Source: Puniceicoccales bacterium (GTDB lineage Bacteria > Verrucomicrobiota > Verrucomicrobiia > Opitutales > UBA953). Taken from it: a stretch of DNA of 21,517 bases. Location of the stretch: NCBI GenBank assembly GCA_031284845.1, contig JAITXH010000103.1, forward strand, positions 1-21,517. Reading direction: 5' to 3'. Below, in pieces: positions 1 to 7,215 of this stretch. The position numbers and the translations under genes were made by a program. The notes below the pieces were generated by a model. The model made no database searches. It was not told the origin of the DNA and saw nothing but the letters and a program-made list of their open reading frames with translations. The stretch's first letter is position 1; every line of letters starts with the position of its first letter.

Positions 1-1996
1 TGTTGTAGGAACCCAGCCGCTTGCGCCCTTTCACTTTGTCGGGACGGTGAATGTAGTATTCGCCGTTGAAGAGATGCTTGTCCATGTTTGCGCTGCCTTT
101 GGCGACGTAGTCGGCGCAAATTTCCGCAAAGGCGGTGTCACCCGCTTCCTCGGCCATGCGTTGCCCGGCTTTGACGGCGGCGATGCACAAGCCGACAATC
201 CACGCAATCTCGCCGTCCCACACGGCATCGAGCGTGTTTTCGAGCGGGGTGTCTTCCATGCCGTCGCCGTTGCGGTCCTGATTGATGATAAACTGCGTGG
301 CGCGTTTGATGTTTTTCCAATTGCGGAGCAGGAAGGCGTCGTCGGCACTCATTTGATGCTCGCGGTAACAACGCAAGACGGAGCCAGCCTGCCCGTCAAT
401 TGCGGGGCGGCTCTCCATTTCGGCGCGGAAAATGATGCCTCCATTGGGCCGCAGCGCGATGCCGAGGTCGGTGCGCTCGCGGCAATCGCGTTCCAAGGCG
501 GGGAAAATGCGGCCCATCGCCTGCGCGTATTGCCAGACGTGAGTGCAAGTGCCGTGGCAGGCCCCGACGCCTTCCCACGACCAGAAACGCCCGCTGCTGA
601 AACGGTGGCAATTCGAGGTGGCGAGGGTATCTATGGGAATCAAGGTGCGCTCCAAAAACCAGTGCGGGAGCGTGGAGTCGCGCCAGGTCTCGGCGAAGAG
701 GCGCGTCTGCGAAGTGAGGCGGGCAAAGTTGTTTTTGATGTAGCGGGCGACATCAAGGGCGGACTTAAAACGGTTCTGGTAGAAGCGTCCGGAGTCTTTG
801 ATTTTGGGGTGGATTTTGAGATTGGGAAAATACCAGGAGATGACGAAGTCGGCGGTGCCTTCACCTTCCACTCCAATTTCGACCTGCGATTTCACCGCGC
901 CGACGAGCGGTTGCATCGGCGGCTTTTCCTTTTCGAGAACGGGATCGCCCTCATTCAGAAAACCTGCGGGGTTTTCGACATCAACGGAAGCGCTGGCGCG
1001 AGATGTTTCGCTTAGCGCGGCAATGCACATTGAGCCGCAGTCAGGACGTTCTTGCAGTTCCTTCTGGCGCGCTGTCCAGTTGGTTAATGCGGTGCCGTGG
1101 ACGGCTGCGAACCCTTTGTCTTTGGCGACAACGTTTTTCCGGCGGACAACGGTCGCGCCGAATTTGCCGCGCCATTCCAGCGCCGTGCGTGGAGCAACTG
1201 CATTTTCAAGCCAGCCAAGCACCTCAATGGACAGCCTCTTGCCTGTCCCGGTTTTTTTGAACGAAAAACTCAAGATGGTGGCGGGCAGGCTGGAGTCATC
1301 TTCGTTGAGCGGGATGAAGGATGCGTGGGCGCGGAGGGAGACTTCGGCGGGAACGTCTTTGCTGGTGTAGCGGACAGTAGCGACAGGGTATCCGGCCTCG
1401 AAGGTGATTTCCTCCCAATCGGTTTCTTTGAGCTGCTTGACGACGGTCTTCAAATTTCCGGCTGCATCGGGGAAAGTAAATCGCAGCGCGAAGCCTTGCG
1501 CGAGCGGGCGGATGTCTTGCGCAGGCTCGATATAGCAAGCACCGTCGCGGGAGTGGATGTCGCGCCCGGAGAAATTGCCCGACCACTTGACGGCCTTGGG
1601 TTCGATGCCCTCGCGATTGTCGTTGAAGATGTCCCAGAGCCACAGCCGCCCGTCTCCGCCAAGATAGACGCCGCCGGCATTGATTCCGCCGACAGGCATC
1701 CCGATATAGCGGAGTTCGTTGCGGGACTTTGTGTAGAGGGTAGGCACACCGCGGTCGTAGAGGGCTTTGCGCCACGCGGGAGTCAGGCCCTTGTCGGCGG
1801 GAATACCGGCGGGGATGGAAAATTTTTGCGCGGCGTCTGCGGCGCTATCAGCAGCGGCAACGGTAGGAACCCCGTCTGGGACAGGCGCGGCGGTATCGGC
1901 GGCCAATGCACTGGGGATTCGTGCGAGCACAAGGCCCCCGGCGAGAACGGTGGAAGTGTGCGAAAGAAAGTTTCGTCGGGAAAGCTGATCGGACAT
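1..1996 (-). CDS. Tat-exported GH116 (DUF608/GBA2-like) glucosidase, 3' end outside window
   Basis: About 665 residues are visible in one uninterrupted frame that runs off the left edge, so the C-terminus is missing. The protein begins MSDQLSRRNFLSHTS, a twin-arginine (RRNFL) signal followed by a hydrophobic stretch ending near ALA, so export by Tat is likely. Residues about 75-400 form a beta-rich N-terminal region with RYIGMPVGGINAGGVYLGG, typical of the GBA2/GH116 N-domain. The rest is the alpha-helical catalytic part, with RFWSWEGVGACHGTCTHVW near 470-490 and ENTLDAVWDGE near 586-596. By analogy with characterised GH116 enzymes, E475 (in WEG) could be the nucleophile and D590 (in NTLDA) the acid/base. 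Their spacing here, about 115 residues, is shorter than the roughly 150 in those enzymes, so this is tentative. The expected role is hydrolysis of beta-glucosides or related glycosides outside the cytoplasm. The ATG is preceded by CACC and no Shine-Dalgarno. Confidence 0.8.
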   Translation of the reverse strand, partial: MSDQLSRRNFLSHTSTVLAGGLVLARIPSALAADTAAPVPDGVPTVAAADSAADAAQKFSIPAGIPADKGLTPAWRKALYDRGVPTLYTKSRNELRYIGMPVGGINAGGVYLGGDGRLWLWDIFNDNREGIEPKAVKWSGNFSGRDIHSRDGACYIEPAQDIRPLAQGFALRFTFPDAAGNLKTVVKQLKETDWEEITFEAGYPVATVRYTSKDVPAEVSLRAHASFIPLNEDDSSLPATILSFSFKKTGTGKRLSIEVLGWLENAVAPRTALEWRGKFGATVVRRKNVVAKDKGFAAVHGTALTNWTARQKELQERPDCGSMCIAALSETSRASASVDVENPAGFLNEGDPVLEKEKPPMQPLVGAVKSQVEIGVEGEGTADFVISWYFPNLKIHPKIKDSGRFYQNRFKSALDVARYIKNNFARLTSQTRLFAETWRDSTLPHWFLERTLIPIDTLATSNCHRFSSGRFWSWEGVGACHGTCTHVWQYAQAMGRIFPALERDCRERTDLGIALRPNGGIIFRAEMESRPAIDGQAGSVLRCYREHQMSADDAFLLRNWKNIKRATQFIINQDRNGDGMEDTPLENTLDAVWDGEIAWIVGLCIAAVKAGQRMAEEAGDTAFAEICADYVAKGSANMDKHLFNGEYYIHRPDKVKGRKRLGSYN

Positions 1997-2192
1997 GGTG
2001 TTGATGTATGTATGCGGATGGAGGTGGTAGGGTTGTTCTACACACGGGAGAAATGATTGTTCCCCGTGCCAACGATAAGTGTAGAGGCCATGCGGCACAA
2101 ACAGCCCCCGGACATGCCGGACCACATACCGCACCACGGGTGCAGAAAGTGGATACAGCGGGCAACACGGACAAGAGGACTTCCGCGTTTTT

Positions 2193-3911
2193 TTACTCTT
2201 CAGCTTTCCTAAAGCGTAAACGGTTGCGCACACATACCCACAGTGTCAGCAGGATGGACATGGTCACCACCCAGTTGCCGTTCACCATGTAGAATGTCGG
2301 TTCACGCACCTCTTCCGGAATCCCCATGACATCCAGACGCCCTGCCCCGCGAAAATAAATGCTCCCGCTTGCGTCGGTGATCGGCAATTGCTGCCCAAGC
2401 GGAGTAAAGACACCGCTCCAGCCGTTGTTGCCGCACCGCACCACGGGCAAACGCAGGCTTGCCGCCATCACCGCCGAATGCGCCGCATGCTGGTAAGCGC
2501 CGGCCTCGCGCCCATACCAGGCATCGTTGGTCACGACTACGATGAAATCTGCACCGCGCCGCGCCATGTCGCGGCTCAAATCGGGAAAGACATCTTCATA
2601 GCAAACCAGCGTCCCAGCACGCAGCACCCTGCCATCCACCGGCACAGGCAGCGGCTCCACGCGTGCGCCGACAAGGCTGTCTTGCGGAATGGGCACCACC
2701 CTTCGCAACGGCAGTATGTCCGCGAGCGGCACATATTCGCCAAAGGGCACAAGGTGGCGCTTGGCGTAAAACGCCTTGCTGACACCGGCGGAAGTCGCCG
2801 TGAAAATCCCGTTGTAATAGCCTTTTTCTTCGCTCCGTATCGCGCCGTAAACCAAGGTCGCTCCGGTCTCGCGGGCCAGCCCGGTGACAAATCCGTCAAA
2901 GGACTCGCTCCCCGCAGAAAGCGGCAGCGCGGCCTCCGGCCAGAAAATGAGTTGAGGCATCGAGGCAGAATGCAGCGCGAACGAATGCCTTCCGTTCGCA
3001 TCATCAGAGACGAACTTGTTCCCCGGCGCACCGCCGACAACTGCTGGTGGCGCAGGAAGCCGGGCGACATCCCGCGTAAGCGTGCGCACCACGGCGATGT
3101 TTTCCTGAACCCGCGCCGCATCCCACTTGGCATTGGGGTCAAAATCCGTCTGCACAAACCCCGCTGTGAACAGTTTTTCAGCGTGGTCGTGCATCTTGTT
3201 CAGCGAATTCCAAAATACAAAAATCGCGAAAAAAACCGGGAGAATCCCAATGTAAAATTCAGGGCTGACATTGCGCAAAATAGCGAACGGACTCGGCGCG
3301 GCCTCAACGGGCGCATTCTGCCGCGCCCAAGCCAGATTGTGGATATGGCGGGCCAATCCGATATTGAATAGGATGATGGCAAATCCCAGCGCCCAAGGGC
3401 CACCGTAAGCACAAAGCGCCAGCGCGACAGGGCGCTGCCACTGCGTCTCAGCGAGCAGTGCCCACGGGAACCCCGTGAGAAGCCACCCCTGCACCCATTC
3501 CAATGTCACCCATGCGCCGGCCAGCCCGAGCTGGATGATAATCCTGAATACGGGCGGTGCGCCCACCGTTTTCGGGAACAGCCAGCGCAGCAACGCCAGC
3601 CACGCCACCGGGAAAAGCGCAAGGAGCGCCGTAAGCAAGACCAAGCCTAACCAGCCCAGAGGCGGACTCACATGGCGCAACCAGACAAGCGTGCCGATCT
3701 TCGCCAGCCAAAATGTCACCCCCGCAACGAGCAACCACGTCTTCCACGCCGGACGCGTAGTGGACCACAGCGCAAAAGGGATCGCCCACAGCCATGCGGC
3801 CTCGGCGAAATTCACACCCGGCATGGCCGAAGAATACAAGCCCGCCGCAGCAACACCCACCACCCACGGCAACACCCGCAATGCCCGATACGTATTTCCG
3901 AAAAAAAACAT
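2193..3911 (-). CDS. lnt: Apolipoprotein N-acyltransferase
   Basis: Lnt is an inner-membrane enzyme that transfers an acyl chain from a phospholipid to the N-terminal cysteine of apolipoproteins, the last step of lipoprotein maturation. The 572-residue protein starts with a series of hydrophobic segments over roughly residues 10-235. A periplasmic nitrilase-like domain follows from about 245 to 530, and a last membrane segment lies near 542-562. The catalytic triad is visible: E326 in WPEAALP, K384 in YAKRHLVPFGEYVPL and C437 in VCYED, matching Glu267/Lys335/Cys387 of the E. coli enzyme. Length is slightly above the usual 500-550. It shares a roughly 100-bp divergent intergenic region with the thioesterase gene on the plus strand. 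The GH116 gene lies 196 bp downstream in the same direction, so joint transcription is possible but not shown. Confidence 0.95.
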   Translation of the reverse strand: MFFFGNTYRALRVLPWVVGVAAAGLYSSAMPGVNFAEAAWLWAIPFALWSTTRPAWKTWLLVAGVTFWLAKIGTLVWLRHVSPPLGWLGLVLLTALLALFPVAWLALLRWLFPKTVGAPPVFRIIIQLGLAGAWVTLEWVQGWLLTGFPWALLAETQWQRPVALALCAYGGPWALGFAIILFNIGLARHIHNLAWARQNAPVEAAPSPFAILRNVSPEFYIGILPVFFAIFVFWNSLNKMHDHAEKLFTAGFVQTDFDPNAKWDAARVQENIAVVRTLTRDVARLPAPPAVVGGAPGNKFVSDDANGRHSFALHSASMPQLIFWPEAALPLSAGSESFDGFVTGLARETGATLVYGAIRSEEKGYYNGIFTATSAGVSKAFYAKRHLVPFGEYVPLADILPLRRVVPIPQDSLVGARVEPLPVPVDGRVLRAGTLVCYEDVFPDLSRDMARRGADFIVVVTNDAWYGREAGAYQHAAHSAVMAASLRLPVVRCGNNGWSGVFTPLGQQLPITDASGSIYFRGAGRLDVMGIPEEVREPTFYMVNGNWVVTMSILLTLWVCVRNRLRFRKAEE

Positions 3912-4013
3912 CGTCCGCCATACCTATTAACTGGAGCACAAAAGGACAGGGATTTTTTCATCCTGCAACAAAAGCGCTTCCTGTCGCACACCGTTTTTGC
4001 AAGATTCCGCGCC

Positions 4014-4427
4014 ATGAGCAGTAATTTTATCCATACGCACCGCGTCGCCTTTGCCGAAGCCGACCCGGCGGGCATTGCCCACTTCGCCCGCTTTCCGCTT
4101 TGGGTGGAAGAAGCAGAGTTCGCATTCTGGCAAAGTAAAAATGCGGCATCGCCGTCCTTTGAAAACGGAGTCCTCGTCGGCTGGCCCAAAATCTCGTTCT
4201 CCATCCGCCATCGCGCCCCGGCACGCTTCGGCGACATCGTCTCCATCGCGCTCACTCCCAAGGTAGAGACCCCGTTCACAGTCGAATGGAAATTCCGCAT
4301 GACACGCGCAGACACCCTGTTGGCCTCCGGCGCGATGCTGGTGATTTACGCATCGGTAGTCCCCGCTCAAATCACTCTCCAAAAACAGGCTGTGCCCGAA
4401 AACCTCCTCGCGCTACTCACCGCATAG
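4014..4427 (+). CDS. 4-hydroxybenzoyl-CoA thioesterase-family (YbgC/FcbC-like hotdog) acyl-CoA thioesterase
   Basis: This 137-residue protein has the size of a single hotdog-fold thioesterase that hydrolyses acyl-CoA esters in the cytoplasm. The family signature sits at the N-terminus: HRVAFAEADPAGIAHFARF, then WVEEAE. D17 is placed where the catalytic aspartate lies in 4-hydroxybenzoyl-CoA thioesterase. The rest has the beta-strand pattern of the fold (ISFSIRHRAPARFGDIV, then TVEWKFRM). The frame is open far upstream, but the conserved domain begins within a few residues of this ATG, which lies just beyond the divergent lnt start, so I chose it. There is no Shine-Dalgarno. rpoN follows 99 bp downstream on the same strand. 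The substrate cannot be read from sequence; in some bacteria such proteins act on DHNA-CoA or short acyl-CoAs. Confidence 0.85.
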   Translation: MSSNFIHTHRVAFAEADPAGIAHFARFPLWVEEAEFAFWQSKNAASPSFENGVLVGWPKISFSIRHRAPARFGDIVSIALTPKVETPFTVEWKFRMTRADTLLASGAMLVIYASVVPAQITLQKQAVPENLLALLTA

Positions 4428-4526
4428 ACGGCAACCCGCAAACTAAATGGCACAGCAACATCTTTTCACAAAAATAGTTCTTCGTTTTCCGCCCGTTGTC
4501 CTTAGTTCTTACAGCCTTTCTCATAA

Positions 4527-5978
4527 ATGAACACACAGGGACTCAGCCAGTCGCAACGCCAAATCCAGGGCCTCGTCTTGACGCCCCAGCTCCGGCAATC
4601 CCTGCGCATACTGCACATTTCCGCCGCCGAGCTGAATCAGGAAGTCACCTCCGAACTCGTCGCCAACCCGCTCCTGGAACTCATCCCGCCCGAAGACTCC
4701 TCCGCCTCGGAAAAAACAGAGGCAGACACTTCAGACAATGACGACCCATTTGCAGAAAATTTCTCTTCTGATGACGCGCCTCCCGATTTCAGCGAAAAGA
4801 TGGAAGCCGACTGGCGGGACGACTATTACGAAGAACACCGGATCGTGCGCCAGTCCTCTGAAGACGAAGAGCACCGCCAGCATTTTTTTGATTCCGCAGT
4901 CGGCGAAGAATCCCTCCAGGAGACTCTCCTCAAGCAAGCCCGCCTTGCCACATCCACGCCAGGCGTGCTCGCCGCCATGCAGACCCTCATCGGTAATCTC
5001 GATGACCGCGGCTTCATGACCGCCGACCCGGGCACCCTTGCCCTCGATGCCCGGATAGCACGAGCCGACCTCGATACGGCATGGACGCTGCTGAAAACCT
5101 TCGATCCGCCCGGCATCGGTGCCGCAGACCTGCGCGAATGCCTCCTCATCCAACTCATCTTGTCAGGACGCCGCCATACGCTCGCAGCGCTCATCGTGGA
5201 CGAGTGTTTCCCGCTCCTCATCAAACGGCGCATCCCGGAAATCGCCCGTGAGCTGGAAACCAGCGCCGCCGAAGTGCATAATGCCATGCACGAACTCGCC
5301 CAACTCGACTTCGCCCCGGCGCGCAAATACGCTCAGGATGACAACCGCTTCATTATCCCGGACATCATCGTGCAACGCAGCGCCGACAGCCGCGAATGGG
5401 ATGTGATCCTCAACTACGAAAACATCCCGCGCCTACGCCTCAACCACGCTTATAAAAACCTGCTTGCCGGAAAAAACCTGAGTCAGTTTGACCGCGATTA
5501 CATCAGCGGCAAAATGCGCGACGGGCGTTTCCTCATCAGCGCCATCGAGCAACGCCAACAGACCCTCGAGCGCATCGCCCACCTGCTCCTGAGATATCAA
5601 GCAGAGTTCTTCGAAGAAGGCATCTCACGCCTGCACCCGCTCACCATGGCACGCATCGCCGGAGATCTCGATGTCCACGAGACCACGGTCAGCCGCGCCA
5701 TTGCGAACAAATACATCCAGACCCCGCACGGCATTTTTGAATTGCGCTACTTTTTCAATGCCGGCGTCACAACCGACGCCGGAGAATCCATGGCGAACAC
5801 CAGCATTAAGGAATTGCTGGCAAACATCGTAGCGCGGGAGAATCCGGCATCACCGCTCAGCGATGAAGACCTCGCCGACGAACTTCAGAAAAAAGGCATC
5901 CATGTCGCCCGGCGCACCATAGCAAAATACCGTGCGGCCCTCCATCTCCCCCCGGCCTTTTTGCGCAAGCAACACTAG
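4527..5978 (+). CDS. rpoN: RNA polymerase sigma-54 factor
   Basis: Sigma-54 directs RNA polymerase to -24/-12 (GG/GC) promoters and needs an ATP-dependent enhancer-binding activator. All regions are present in 483 residues. Region I (1-50) is glutamine- and leucine-rich with LTPQLRQSLRILH and ANPLLEL. Region II (about 52-115) is a very acidic linker. The core-binding region spans about 125-315 (GNLDDRGFM, FDPPGIGAADLRECLLIQL). The helix-turn-helix lies near 374-394 (MARIAGDLDVHETTVSRAI) with GIFELRYFF after it. The RpoN box is ARRTIAKYR at 461-469, close to the consensus ARRTVAKYR. No activator gene is in the window. The start fits region I directly; no Shine-Dalgarno is visible. An 8-bp direct repeat TAGTTCTT at 4475 and 4503 lies upstream and may be chance. 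Confidence 0.97.
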   Translation: MNTQGLSQSQRQIQGLVLTPQLRQSLRILHISAAELNQEVTSELVANPLLELIPPEDSSASEKTEADTSDNDDPFAENFSSDDAPPDFSEKMEADWRDDYYEEHRIVRQSSEDEEHRQHFFDSAVGEESLQETLLKQARLATSTPGVLAAMQTLIGNLDDRGFMTADPGTLALDARIARADLDTAWTLLKTFDPPGIGAADLRECLLIQLILSGRRHTLAALIVDECFPLLIKRRIPEIARELETSAAEVHNAMHELAQLDFAPARKYAQDDNRFIIPDIIVQRSADSREWDVILNYENIPRLRLNHAYKNLLAGKNLSQFDRDYISGKMRDGRFLISAIEQRQQTLERIAHLLLRYQAEFFEEGISRLHPLTMARIAGDLDVHETTVSRAIANKYIQTPHGIFELRYFFNAGVTTDAGESMANTSIKELLANIVARENPASPLSDEDLADELQKKGIHVARRTIAKYRAALHLPPAFLRKQH

Positions 5979-6028
5979 AGCACGGTTTGATTTGCGCGTG
6001 CCACGCTCTGCACTATGCACGCTGCGAC

Positions 6029-6047
6029 ACGCACTTACTGTGCGTTT
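6029..6047. terminator. Possible bidirectional terminator hairpin between rpoN and coaB
   Basis: A perfect 6-bp stem, ACGCAC and GTGCGT, encloses the 5-nt loop TTACT in the 104-bp gap between two convergent genes. Only three T residues follow on the plus strand, so it is weak as an intrinsic terminator. Its position between convergent 3' ends is the main support. Confidence 0.3.
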
Positions 6048-6082
6048 GAATGCCAAATTTTGCACCGTCCCTCTCCCATCCT

Positions 6083-6739
6083 TCATGCTCGCGCCGCGTG
6101 CCACTCTAGGATCGCGGCGACCAGCCCACGGGCGATTTCAAGTTTACCTGCCGGCCCCAGCTCACGGCGTCCGCCGTCGCGCCCTAATAAAATGACACGG
6201 TTCACATCTGCGCCAAAGGCATTCAGCCCGCCGTCGCGCCCTACCCTGTTTGCCACGATTAGATCGAGTTTTTTTTCCACGAGCTTCCGCCGGGCATAGT
6301 TTTCGATGTCATCTGTCTCGGCGGCAAATCCCACCACAGTCTGTCCGGTGCGCTTACGGGCTGCCATGATTTTCAAAATGTCCGGCACAGGCTCAAATTC
6401 CACACTCAGGGGCACGGCTTCTTTCTTCACCTTCCCCGACGAATAATGCTTGGGGCGGAAATCGCACACGGCGGCTGTCTTTATCAAAATATCGCACCCG
6501 CTGAAAAGGGCTTCTACTTGCGCGAGCATCTCTGCGCCGGTCACCACGGGATGCAGGATGGCACCTGCCGGCGCACTCAACGCCACCGGCCCGCTCACCA
6601 GATCTACAACACACCCCGCCTCCAATGCAGCAACGGCCAGGGCATAGCCCATCTTGCCCGACGAGGGGTTGGAAATGAAGCGCACCGGGTCAAAAAATTC
6701 GCGGGTCGGCCCGGCTGTGATGAGGCAACGCAATGGCAT
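6083..6739 (-). CDS. coaB: Phosphopantothenate--cysteine ligase, stand-alone CoaB
   Basis: CoaB joins cysteine to 4'-phosphopantothenate using a nucleoside triphosphate, an early step in coenzyme A synthesis. The 218 residues correspond only to the CoaB half of the usual CoaBC fusion; no flavin-containing CoaC (decarboxylase) domain is attached or adjacent. Visible motifs are ITAGPTRE (7-14), RFISNPSSGKMG (20-31), AAVCDFRP (89-96, where many homologues have AAVADYRP), the lysine cluster GKVKK (102-106), GFAAET (137-142) and FGADVNRV (175-182). The frame is open 63 codons further upstream, but that part overlaps sufE and is not CoaB-like. The chosen ATG has GGAG about 7 nt upstream, one of the few Shine-Dalgarno sites in the window. 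It starts 25 nt after the sufE stop, so co-transcription is likely. Confidence 0.9.
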   Translation of the reverse strand: MPLRCLITAGPTREFFDPVRFISNPSSGKMGYALAVAALEAGCVVDLVSGPVALSAPAGAILHPVVTGAEMLAQVEALFSGCDILIKTAAVCDFRPKHYSSGKVKKEAVPLSVEFEPVPDILKIMAARKRTGQTVVGFAAETDDIENYARRKLVEKKLDLIVANRVGRDGGLNAFGADVNRVILLGRDGGRRELGPAGKLEIARGLVAAILEWHAARA

Positions 6740-6764
6740 CGGGAAACTCCGGAGCGCGCCGCTC

Positions 6765-7181
6765 TCAACGAGCGGCGCAGAGGGTGGCAAAGGCGCGAAT
6801 CTTGGCGACGAGATTGGAAAGCCCGTTGCGCCGGTTGGGCGAGAGGTGCTGGGTGATGCCGACATCGCCGAGAAAATCTGCGTTGGTCGCCAGCACTTCG
6901 CCGGGGGTGGCCCCGCTGTAAAATTCACAGACGAGGGTAGCCACGCCTTTGGTGATCACGGCATCGGAATCGGCACCAAAGAGACAGATGCCGTCTTTGA
7001 ATTCCGGATACATCCAGAGGCTCGAAGTGCAGCCTTCGATGAGGAGCGGCGGGATGCGATACTGCTCGTCGAGACCGGATGCAGTCTTGGCGCGGTCAAT
7101 GATGTATTGGAAGCGCTCGCGGGGATCTTCAAAAGGCGAAAGCTCGTCCAGCAAAGCCTGTCGTTTTTCATCAAGTGTCAT
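6765..7181 (-). CDS. sufE: Cysteine desulfuration protein SufE
   Basis: SufE accepts persulfide sulfur from a cysteine desulfurase (SufS-type) and passes it to the Fe-S cluster scaffold in the cytoplasm. The protein has 138 residues, the normal length. It starts MTLDEKRQALLDELSPFED and has the family core YRIPPLLIEGCTSSLW, with C51 at the position of the sulfur-accepting cysteine of E. coli SufE. RNGLSNLVAKIRAFA closes the C-terminal helix region. The open frame extends over 110 codons upstream, but that part overlaps the neighbouring TPR gene and has no SufE features. No sufS, sufBCD or other suf gene is nearby. It lies 34 nt after the TPR gene and 25 nt before coaB. No Shine-Dalgarno is seen. 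Confidence 0.93.
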   Translation of the reverse strand: MTLDEKRQALLDELSPFEDPRERFQYIIDRAKTASGLDEQYRIPPLLIEGCTSSLWMYPEFKDGICLFGADSDAVITKGVATLVCEFYSGATPGEVLATNADFLGDVGITQHLSPNRRNGLSNLVAKIRAFATLCAAR

Positions 7182-7215
7182 AGGGAGAAAAAGGCAAAAT
7201 AGCGCGTCGTTGGCA

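Noticed and set aside
1..1996. Possible frameshifted pseudogene, since only short complete open frames appear on the minus strand here
   Set aside because: Translating back from the ATG at 1996 gives one unbroken frame to position 1. The gene simply has no stop inside the window.
47..2056. Two plus-strand open frames (47-1015 and 1097-2056) opposite the GH116 gene
   Set aside because: The minus strand reads as one continuous Tat-exported GH116-like protein. The plus-strand frames lack domain motifs.
2058..2090. A perfect sigma-54 -24 box (TTGGCACG) on the minus strand upstream of the GH116 gene
   Set aside because: The -12 position, 10 nt after GG, reads AA instead of the required GC.
4475..4510. 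Direct repeat TAGTTCTT, 28 nt apart, upstream of rpoN
   Set aside because: Eight bases in a T-rich stretch can recur by chance, and no regulator consensus is recognised.
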